Source: Virgibacillus halodenitrificans JCM 12304 (GTDB lineage Bacteria; Bacillota; Bacilli; Bacillales; Amphibacillaceae). Taken from it: a DNA stretch of 36,209 bases. The first letter of the stretch is position 1, and every line of letters begins with the position of its first letter. The translations under genes were made by a program, and so were the position numbers. The stretch lies in the NCBI RefSeq assembly GCF_001310895.1, contig NZ_BAZS01000037.1, positions 1 through 36,209 of the forward strand, read 5' to 3'. The notes under the pieces are model-generated. The model was not told the DNA's origin, made no database searches, and was given only the letters and a program-made list of their open reading frames with translations. This document shows positions 24,325 through 31,244 of the stretch, in pieces.

Positions 24325-25220
24325 TTAATTTTCCCTGTGCATGTTTACTAAAATTGTTAGATAAACAGTAAATGCCTGATGAAATTCTCTTAAGTCAATC
24401 CCTGTTTTATCAAAAAATTTATCAAGCCGGTATTGTAAGCTATTTCGGTGCATATGTAATTCTTTAGCCGCTACGGAAACATTTAAGTTACATTGAAAAA
24501 AGGTAAGAATTTCTCGCAACAAATCTTCATCAGATCTACACTCTTTTAATATTAAAGAAATGAGCTCTTCTTGAAAGGGCTCTGCCATTTGATCAATAAG
24601 AAGATAAGGTAGTGCTTCAGTAAAGCTAATTACTTGTTTTCCAGTGTCTGTGAATGTGGTGCGTGCACTATCTATAAGTGTCTGATAGTGTGTGCTGGCG
24701 AAATCAATAGATGTCATTGAAGGTCCAACTAAAAAATTGATATTCACATAAAGATCACTCATAAGTACATCAATGATTTGTTCATAGGAGACCCATTCTT
24801 CTGTTAAGTTACTAATCTCCTCAATTAAAATCCCCTCATTTTCATTTTCCCACAAAATTGGTATGGAATGATAAAAAAGGGTTTCCATTGATTCTTTAAA
24901 TTTTATTGGGCTAATCTGATTATGTTTAAATATAAAGTAAACAAATCTGTAGGTCTTGGGGAGAGCTTGATTTGCTTATTCTCACCATTTATTATTTTTC
25001 GCCATTCCACTTCTTCAGATGTAGGAGGTGGAAATTGAATAGAATAAGGTTGTAGGAAAGTATCAAGGATATTGTTTTCCTTTACCGTAAGCTCCTTTTC
25101 CTCTATACCAATGATGTCTTTGTTATTGGTAATAAACCATTTGTATGTATCAGGAGGGTAGTATTCGTGCTCGTTATATAAAATGAGAGAAGGGAAAATT
25201 CGTTTTAACTGTTGGATCAT
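24325..25220 (-). pseudogene. yxkF: YxkF-like PucR/CdaR-type regulator, frameshifted
   Basis: Two minus-strand frames together make one regulator. The N-terminal part (25220 to 24903, 105 codons) ends LYLNIIRLAQ-stop. The C-terminal part (from about 24930) reads HNQISPIKFKESMETLFY and continues to the PucR-type helix-turn-helix AAKELHMHRNSLQYRL near the end. Adding one base around the TTTAAA at 24925-24930 joins them into about 298 residues, the length I recall for B. subtilis YxkF, which also neighbours msmX. A downstream ATG at 24888 has no good ribosome binding site. So this is either a real loss-of-function mutation or a missing base in the assembly. The function of YxkF is not known. Confidence 0.75.
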
Positions 25221-25377
25221 TATAAAACCTCCACAAGGATGACTTTGTATAATTATAGCAATAGTTTATGTATTTAAAAATGAGAAAGGTGAAATACTCG
25301 ATGCTTTTAAATGCTATACAGGAGCCAACACGTTTGTTATAGTGAGTAGGAGTAAGAAAAACGGAGGAGGAAATTTT

Positions 25378-25737
25378 GTGCCTAACATTTATGATAGTGC
25401 TTATGATTTAGAGAAAGCAATCCGCGAAAGTGAAGAATTTAAAGATTTGAAAAACGCTTATGATGCAGTAATGAATGATCCAACTGCTAAGCAAATGTTC
25501 GAAAACTTCCGTGATACTCAAATGGCATTACAAGAGAAACAGATGCAAGGTCAGGAAATAACAGAAGAAGAAGTAGAAAAAGCACGTCAAGTTGTAGAGC
25601 TTGTCCAACAACATGAAGAGATTTCAAAGTTAATGGAGCAAGAACAGCGCCTTAATTTAGTTATCAACGATGTGAGCCGTATTATTACAAAGCCTTTAGA
25701 GGAATTATACGGTATGCCGGAGGAGCCAACTGAATAA
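25378..25737 (+). CDS. yheA: YheA (YlbF/YmcA-like family) protein
   Basis: A 119-residue helical protein of the UPF0342/YlbF-YmcA group: YDSAYDLEKAIRESEEF at the start, MFENFRDTQMALQEKQMQG, EITEEEVEKARQVV, LVQQHEEISKLMEQEQRLN and KPLEELYG. It matches B. subtilis YheA closely in length and motifs. YmcA/YlbF relatives form a complex acting on RNase Y; the role of YheA itself is not defined. The start is GTG at 25378, seven bases after GGAGGAGG; an ATG-type start at 25342 upstream would add an unlike basic leader. Confidence 0.88.
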   Translation: MPNIYDSAYDLEKAIRESEEFKDLKNAYDAVMNDPTAKQMFENFRDTQMALQEKQMQGQEITEEEVEKARQVVELVQQHEEISKLMEQEQRLNLVINDVSRIITKPLEELYGMPEEPTE

Positions 25738-25763
25738 CACTGCTTTCATCAGAGAAAGAACTC

Positions 25764-25794
25764 AAAACCTGCAATGTATTTTGCAGGTTTTTTT
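25764..25794 (+). terminator. Terminator of yheA
   Basis: AAAACCTGCAA, short loop, TTGCAGGTTTTTTT. Clear intrinsic terminator. Confidence 0.92.
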
Positions 25795-25952
25795 GATGGT
25801 AAGAAATGAGTAATAACTAAAAACAAGTTATTGCTTTAATCTGGAAAGTTTTCATCGTATTTTATGATTATTAAAAGACTATGCAGGATTTTTCATAGAT
25901 GAAATAGAACTCATAGTAGGAAGTCTATTTTATCTGTAAAGGGGTTTAGTAA

Positions 25953-26723
25953 ATGAGTACTGTAATATATGAATCAAAAAACAATGTTTCCTATATTTAT
26001 TTGAATCGCCCGGAGAGGTATAATGCCCTAAATAAACAAATGCTTGAAGATTTACTTTCTGTACTTGAAGATGTTGAAAAAAATGAAGATCGAGTTATTA
26101 TCCTTGCTGGAAAAGGGAATGCCTTTTGTGCAGGCGGAGATATTGGAATGATGGAAGCCTTTGCAGAGAAGAAGTTTTTCGATGAGGTAATGGATTTAAT
26201 TGGAAAAGTAGCTTTAAAGCTTTATATGATGCCCAAAATAGTCGTATCTGCAATTCAGGGATCAGCAGCGGGATTAGGATTGAGTTTAGCCTTAACTGCA
26301 GACTATGTGGTAGCCCAAAAGGAAGCAAAGTTGGGTATGCTTTTCATTGGTATAGGATTAGCTCCAGATGGAGGAGGGCACTTTCTTCTAAAGGAAAGAC
26401 TTGGCACGCAAATGGCGAAACAGTTTATCTGGGGGTTGAAGCAGGTTGATGGCGCCCAGGCAAAAAGTATGGGCCTTGTTGATATGGTTACAGAGGAATC
26501 TGTAGGGGAATATACAGCCAAATTCGCAACTAAGTTAATGACAACCCCACTTAAAGCTATGCTGAAAACCAAAATGTTATACCACTCTAAGAACAAGGAA
26601 GAGTTGGTTAATTATCTTAATGAAGAGCATAAGATCCAATGGGAACTTAAAAATACAGAGGATCACAAGGAAGGTGTTCAGGCCTTTCTTGAAAAAAGGA
26701 AGCCACATTTTAAAGGGAATTAG
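25953..26723 (+). CDS. yhaR: Enoyl-CoA hydratase/isomerase family protein YhaR
   Basis: A 256-residue crotonase-fold protein. The CoA-binding patterns are present (NRPERYNALNKQM; AFCAGGDIGMM; QGSAAGLGLSLALTADYVVA). The two Glu residues of true hydratases are absent: GLGLSLA replaces the GGGCELA type and GMLFIGIGLAP replaces the QPEI type. An Asp in GLAPDGGG is kept, which is the catalytic position in isomerase-type members such as PaaG. So isomerase activity is more likely than hydration; the substrate is unknown. In B. subtilis yhaR also lies beside the yhaQ-yhaL block. Confidence 0.82.
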   Translation: MSTVIYESKNNVSYIYLNRPERYNALNKQMLEDLLSVLEDVEKNEDRVIILAGKGNAFCAGGDIGMMEAFAEKKFFDEVMDLIGKVALKLYMMPKIVVSAIQGSAAGLGLSLALTADYVVAQKEAKLGMLFIGIGLAPDGGGHFLLKERLGTQMAKQFIWGLKQVDGAQAKSMGLVDMVTEESVGEYTAKFATKLMTTPLKAMLKTKMLYHSKNKEELVNYLNEEHKIQWELKNTEDHKEGVQAFLEKRKPHFKGN

Positions 26724-26757
26724 TAATGTTAAGGTATAAGTAGCAAAGAAGAAAATA

Positions 26758-26805
26758 GCCGAACTAGAGTCATAACTAGAAGTTACGATGCAAGTTCGGC
26801 ATTTA
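26758..26805. terminator. Hairpin between yhaR and yhzD
   Basis: GCCGAACT (26758-26765) pairs with AGTTCGGC (26793-26800), with inner pairing TAACT/AGTTA. The T-run after it is short (CATTTACTT). It lies between convergent genes. Confidence 0.6.
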
Positions 26806-26848
26806 CTTCAATAAAAGTACTTTTCACTTTCAGCCAAACTGAATTTTA

Positions 26849-27034
26849 TTACCTGTGAAACAAAATAAGCTTAGCCTCTGGTGATACACAACGATGTGTA
26901 TGGTCATTAAAGCCTTCTTCGGACAATCGTGCCTGACCAACTTCTTTTGCTTCTTCATCCGTTCCAGCAGTGAATGATTCATCAAGTAGCTTCTCACCTG
27001 TTTGATCAAAAACCGTTAAATTATAAGTTCTCAT
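26849..27034 (-). CDS. yhzD: YhzD-like small protein
   Basis: A 61-residue soluble protein of unknown function. It matches the YhzD family of Bacillaceae: LTVFDQTGEKLLDESF, an A-TDEEAK helix and the C-terminal HTHRCVSPEAKLILFHR. Length equals the family's. AGGAGGAATTACA precedes the ATG on the minus strand. In B. subtilis yhzD also lies in the yheA/yhaR neighbourhood. Confidence 0.8.
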   Translation of the reverse strand: MRTYNLTVFDQTGEKLLDESFTAGTDEEAKEVGQARLSEEGFNDHTHRCVSPEAKLILFHR

Positions 27035-27380
27035 TGTAATTCCTCCTAGAAGTCTTTAAATGTGTTCAATATTTATAGTTAAGCTAATAGCAATTCACAT
27101 GATAGATATACTGGAAAGTATTAGTGAATCTTATTTTAAGTAAATGGTTGGACTCATTAGTCTGCATTTTCAATCATTGCCACTCGTCAATAAAAGTAAA
27201 ACAATATAAATATCTATAATTATTTATTCTGTATTTATTATTAAAATCCTGCAAGGAAAGTAAATTTAAGAAATAAAATCGCTAATTCATTCCTCTTATT
27301 TGTAAAGATAAATGTTAAAATAAAAAATTGAAACATAATTCCAAGTAATTACGTAAGAAACAGAGGGGAGGAGAGGTAGA
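27035..27380. other. AT-rich intergenic region between yhzD and yhaQ
   Basis: About 346 bases between divergent genes, strongly AT-rich. It should hold the promoters of both, but I see no pair of -35/-10 boxes good enough to name. No open frame or clear hairpin is present. Confidence 0.5.
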
Positions 27381-28280
27381 ATGGTTTTAAAATTAAATAA
27401 AGTGACAAAAAGATTTGGTACACACACAGCAGTTGATCAGCTGTCATTAGAAATACCTGAAAAAGAGATGTTTGGATTTCTAGGTGGAAATGGGGCTGGA
27501 AAAACAACCACTTTCCGAATGATTCTCGGACTGCTAGACGCAACAGAGGGTGAAATTTCCTGGAATGGTGAAACAATAAACTACAATAAAAGTCATTTAA
27601 TCGGATATTTACCAGAGGAAAGAGGATTATATCCCAAGCTCACAGTAAAAGAGCAATTGATTTATTTAGGGAAATTAAGAGGGATGCACAAGAATGATGT
27701 GCTTACAGGATTAAAAGGCTGGCTTGATCGATTTCAGGTCCCTGAGTATTTAAACAAAAAGGTGGAAGAGCTATCGAAAGGGAACCAGCAAAAAATTCAA
27801 TTTATATCAGCTGTCTTGCATGAACCAAAGCTTCTTATTTTAGATGAACCCTTTTCTGGTTTAGACCCAATTAATGTCGAAATGCTGAAAGAAGCAGTAG
27901 TGGATTTGAAAGAACAAGGCACATCTATCGTATTTTCTTCACATCGAATGGAGCATGTGGAAGAGTTATGTGAACAATTATGTATTTTGCATAAGGGCAA
28001 ACAAGTCGTTCAAGGATCACTAAAAGAAATAAAACGATCCTTCGGTAAGAAAAACTTAATCATCCATGCAGAATTTCCAGTGGAATTTTTAGCGGATCTT
28101 CCGGGTGTCCTTCACTATAAGAAGGTTATGGAAGGATGCGAACTGCAAATTGATCAGGAAGCAGCTTCACAAGAGATATTTCAGGCATTACAAGGAAAAG
28201 GCTTTGTGCGCAAATTTGAAATAGAAGAGCCTTCTTTAAATGATATTTTTATTGAGAAAGTAGGTGCTTCGTATGAATAA
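27381..28280 (+). CDS. yhaQ: ABC transporter ATP-binding protein YhaQ
   Basis: A 299-residue ATPase of the NatA/exporter type. Walker A GGNGAGKTT (about 35-43), signature LSKGNQQKIQF, Walker B LLILDEPFSGLDP, switch His in VFSSHRMEHVEE. A C-terminal domain (about 215-299) follows, as in sodium- and drug-exporter ATPases. The yhaP permease starts 8 bases inside its end, so the two make one exporter. The NatAB-like architecture suggests Na+ or a toxic compound as cargo, but this is not proven. GGGGAGGAGAGG precedes the ATG. Confidence 0.88.
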   Translation: MVLKLNKVTKRFGTHTAVDQLSLEIPEKEMFGFLGGNGAGKTTTFRMILGLLDATEGEISWNGETINYNKSHLIGYLPEERGLYPKLTVKEQLIYLGKLRGMHKNDVLTGLKGWLDRFQVPEYLNKKVEELSKGNQQKIQFISAVLHEPKLLILDEPFSGLDPINVEMLKEAVVDLKEQGTSIVFSSHRMEHVEELCEQLCILHKGKQVVQGSLKEIKRSFGKKNLIIHAEFPVEFLADLPGVLHYKKVMEGCELQIDQEAASQEIFQALQGKGFVRKFEIEEPSLNDIFIEKVGASYE

Positions 28281-29523
28281 ATTTTGGATTATACTTTCAC
28301 ATACATACATGTCTCGAGTGAAAACTAAATCGTTTGTAATTAGTACAGTGATAACACTATTACTTATTGTAGGGATGGCAAATTTCCAATCTATTGTTGA
28401 CATGTTTGCAGACGATCAAGCAGATAAAATTGCCGTAATAGATGAAACGAATGAACTGTTTGATCCGCTTAATCAACAAGTGGAAAATACCGATGAAAAT
28501 ATTCAACTGATTTCGTATGAAGGTACAGTCGAGGATGGAAAAAATGCTGTCCAGGATGAGGATTATAGTGCATTGCTTGTGTTAAATTATAATGACAGCA
28601 TGCTGCCGAAAGCTTCTTATTTTGCGAATAATATTTCTGAAGCAGGAAAGCAAATGACGCTGACACAGCAACTGCAGCAACTTAAAATTTCTATGGCAAC
28701 AGAGCAGTCAGGTATAAGTGAAGAGATGCTGGCAATGATCAATGCACCTGTAGAGTTTCAAGCAGATGCCCTTGATAAAAGCGCTAAAACGGATGAAGAA
28801 TTAAATCAGGCAAGAGGAATTGTATATGTCATGTTATTTTTATTATATATGTCCGTCATGCTTTATGGACAAATGATTGCAACAGATGTGGCGACAGAAA
28901 AATCCTCGCGTGTCATGGAGATCCTAGTATCAAGCGCATCCCCTGTGACCCATATGTTTGCAAAAATAGTTGGTATCGCCTTATTAGGACTTACACAAGT
29001 CATCTTATTTATTGGGGTAGGTTATTTGCTAATCTCAAGCAAAAAAGATGAACTTACCGGCGGCTTTTTTGAAATTTTTGGCATACAGGATACCTCTCCG
29101 ACAGTTTATCTATACGCTATTTTGTTCTTTATATTAGGCTATCTTTTATATGCTACCCTAGCTGCTATGCTTGGATCTTTAGTGAGCAGGGTTGAAGATG
29201 TTCAGCAATTAATTATGCCAATGGTCTTCCTAATACTTATCGCTTTCTTTATCGCAATGTTTGGAATTGGGACTCCAGATTCGGCGCTTGTAAGAATCAG
29301 CTCATTCATTCCGTTCTTTACACCAATGGTAATGTTCCTGCGTGTTGGAATGCTGGATGTCCCAGTTTGGGAGGTTTCTCTTTCAATCGGTATTTTGATT
29401 GCATCTATCATTCTGTTAGCAATTATAGGCGCAAGAGTTTATAAAGGTGGCGTACTAATGTATGGACGCTCCAGTTCATTAAAGGACTTAAAAAAAGCAA
29501 TTGTATTATCGAAGAAAGAATAA
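28273..29523 (+). CDS. yhaP: ABC transporter permease YhaP (NatB-like)
   Basis: A 416-residue ABC-2 type permease. One N-terminal membrane helix (about 20-40) is followed by a large extracytoplasmic domain (about 45-170) and then five to six helices (about 175-400). The pattern GQMIATDVATEKSSRVMEILVSSASP is typical of the NatB/YhaP group. The start is ATG 28273 (MNKFWIIL), overlapping yhaQ; the GTG at 28264 is less likely. It works with YhaQ as an exporter of unknown cargo. A strong terminator follows. Confidence 0.87.
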   Translation: MNKFWIILSHTYMSRVKTKSFVISTVITLLLIVGMANFQSIVDMFADDQADKIAVIDETNELFDPLNQQVENTDENIQLISYEGTVEDGKNAVQDEDYSALLVLNYNDSMLPKASYFANNISEAGKQMTLTQQLQQLKISMATEQSGISEEMLAMINAPVEFQADALDKSAKTDEELNQARGIVYVMLFLLYMSVMLYGQMIATDVATEKSSRVMEILVSSASPVTHMFAKIVGIALLGLTQVILFIGVGYLLISSKKDELTGGFFEIFGIQDTSPTVYLYAILFFILGYLLYATLAAMLGSLVSRVEDVQQLIMPMVFLILIAFFIAMFGIGTPDSALVRISSFIPFFTPMVMFLRVGMLDVPVWEVSLSIGILIASIILLAIIGARVYKGGVLMYGRSSSLKDLKKAIVLSKKE

Positions 29524-29538
29524 TTTATCAGATAAGCC

Positions 29539-29598
29539 AAAAGCCGAACTGTGTTCGAAACTTCTTCATAATGTTTCGAAGCACTTCGGCTTTTTTTT
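29539..29598 (+). terminator. Terminator of yhaQP
   Basis: Nested stem: AAAAGCCGAA pairs with TTCGGCTTTT, and inside it TTCGAAAC pairs with GTTTCGAA. It ends with T8. Confidence 0.9.
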
Positions 29599-29742
29599 AT
29601 TCTATAGTTCTGCTATATATGTGGGGTCGCCAATATTTGGAAAATGGATATACTGCGACGTAATTTGGTAGTACTGTAAACGACCGTTTTAAAAAAAATC
29701 CATTATAGCTAATTCCTAAATATTTAAGGCAAACGTCTTTGT

Positions 29743-29837
29743 TCTGCTGCTGATTAATTTGCTCTCCGGCTGATATTTATGGTCTGCTGCCGATTAATTT
29801 ATTCTCCGGCGGATAATCTAAGCTCTGCTGCTGATTG
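29743..29837. repeat. Five-unit tandem repeat, 20-21 bp period
   Basis: Units begin at 29743, 29763, 29783, 29803 and 29824. Odd units start TCTGCTGCYGATTAATTT; even units start TCTCCGGCKGATA. The period is 20, 20, 20 and 21 bases, about two helical turns. The last unit is cut off after TCTGCTGCTGATTG. No open frame spans it. It lies between the yhaQP terminator and the yhaO start. Confidence 0.8.
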
Positions 29838-29842
29838 TCCCC

Positions 29843-29870
29843 CCACTAGTTCGCAGTTCCCTCCAACTAT
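29843..29870 (+). repeat. 28-bp sequence shared with 14046-14073
   Basis: CCACTAGTTCGCAG at its start and CCTCCAACTAT at its end. It differs from the other copy at four of 28 positions and follows the tandem repeat after five bases. The rest of 29599-30006 holds no gene. Confidence 0.75.
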
Positions 29871-30006
29871 GAAGCACAAAATACCTTTGGACCTCAATAT
29901 TTGCAGTAGAACATATCCTTTCTGAGTCGTTTATTCAGCGAACGTGCATTCGTGTCTTGTTTTTGGTAAAATAAACATACTTAATATACGAAAAGGAGGA
30001 TTGACC

Positions 30007-31233
30007 TTGGTTAAGCAAATTTCTTTTATTCATGCCGCAGATTTGCATTTAGATAGCCCCTATAAAGGCCTGTCTTACACCCCTTCAGCTATTTTTGAAC
30101 AAATCAGAGAGAGTACCTTTCATGCGCTGGAGCATCTTGTAGATGCAGCGATTAGAAAGCAGGTTGATTTTGTTTTAATCACTGGAGATTTGTTTGATAA
30201 TGAGCGACAAAGCTTGAAAGCACAAGTTAGGTTGAAGCGGGCATTTGAAAAATTGGAAGCATATCATATAAATGTCTATATGTCCTATGGAAACCATGAT
30301 TACATAAAAGGAAATATCCACCCTGTTGCCTATCCATCTAATGTTTACATTTTTCCAGAAGAAAGAGTTAGTCATTTTACTTATACAAAAAATGATGAAG
30401 AGCTAGCGGCTATATATGGATTCAGTTATGAAAACAGAGCAGTCCTTCAAAATAAAGTTTCCGAGTATGAAATAAAGGATGACACAATCCCGTTTCATAT
30501 TGGTATGCTTCATGGCAGTATTCAAAATAACACGGAGCATGATCACTATGCCCCTTTCCAGTTAAGTGAATTGGAAAGAACAAACTTTCATTATTGGGCA
30601 CTTGGTCATATTCATAAGAGACAGATCCTAAAAGAAGATCCCCCAGTTGTCTACTCAGGTAATACCCAAGGGCGCCACCGAAAGGAAACGGGTGAAAAGG
30701 GATGTTATCACGTTATATTGACAGAAAATGATGTGGAAATGACTTTTCTTCCATTACAGGCAATCAAATTCACCTCCATTATGGTAGATGTTGATGATTG
30801 TAACGATATTTTTGAGTTGGAAAAAAAACTTCAAACTAAAATAGAACAAATTAGTAGTGATGTACCTTCTCTTTTGGAGCTTACACTTTTAAGTACAAAT
30901 GAAATTCATAAAGAATGGACCAGGGAAAGTTTGATTGATGAAGTTATAGAATTAGTTAATGAGCCAGCAACAGTGAAGCATAATTGGTTCTATATCTATA
31001 AATATGAAATGAAAATTAATACTCCGTTCAATGCTATGAATTCATATACAGGAGACCCTTTTACAGAAGAATTAGTCCATCAAGGAGAGAACTTTCCAGT
31101 AAAAACTTCCGTCGGAGAATTATATTTACAAAAAAAGGCACGTAGATACTTGGAAGTCTTAAGTAAAGAAGAAGAAGAGACGATTAAACAGGAAGCATTG
31201 GAATTAGTTATAAATGAACTTCATCGGAAATGA
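30007..31233 (+). CDS. yhaO: DNA repair exonuclease YhaO (Mre11/SbcD-like)
   Basis: A 408-residue calcineurin-like metallophosphoesterase. All five metal motifs of Mre11/SbcD are seen: AADLHLDSP (D12, H14), ITGDLFDN, YGNHDY, MLHGS and LGHIHKRQ. The C-terminal third (after about 280) is a capping/partner-binding part. It forms a nuclease-ATPase pair with YhaN, which starts 11 bases after it. The start is TTG at 30007, seven bases after AAAGGAGGA; this gives the family start MVKQISFIHAADLHLD. The in-frame ATG at 29944 has no ribosome binding site. Confidence 0.88.
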   Translation: MVKQISFIHAADLHLDSPYKGLSYTPSAIFEQIRESTFHALEHLVDAAIRKQVDFVLITGDLFDNERQSLKAQVRLKRAFEKLEAYHINVYMSYGNHDYIKGNIHPVAYPSNVYIFPEERVSHFTYTKNDEELAAIYGFSYENRAVLQNKVSEYEIKDDTIPFHIGMLHGSIQNNTEHDHYAPFQLSELERTNFHYWALGHIHKRQILKEDPPVVYSGNTQGRHRKETGEKGCYHVILTENDVEMTFLPLQAIKFTSIMVDVDDCNDIFELEKKLQTKIEQISSDVPSLLELTLLSTNEIHKEWTRESLIDEVIELVNEPATVKHNWFYIYKYEMKINTPFNAMNSYTGDPFTEELVHQGENFPVKTSVGELYLQKKARRYLEVLSKEEEETIKQEALELVINELHRK

Positions 31234-31244
31234 GGTGATAAATA

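Noticed and set aside
29743-29837. CRISPR-like array
   Set aside because: The units follow each other directly with no unique spacers, they vary in sequence, and no cas gene is present.
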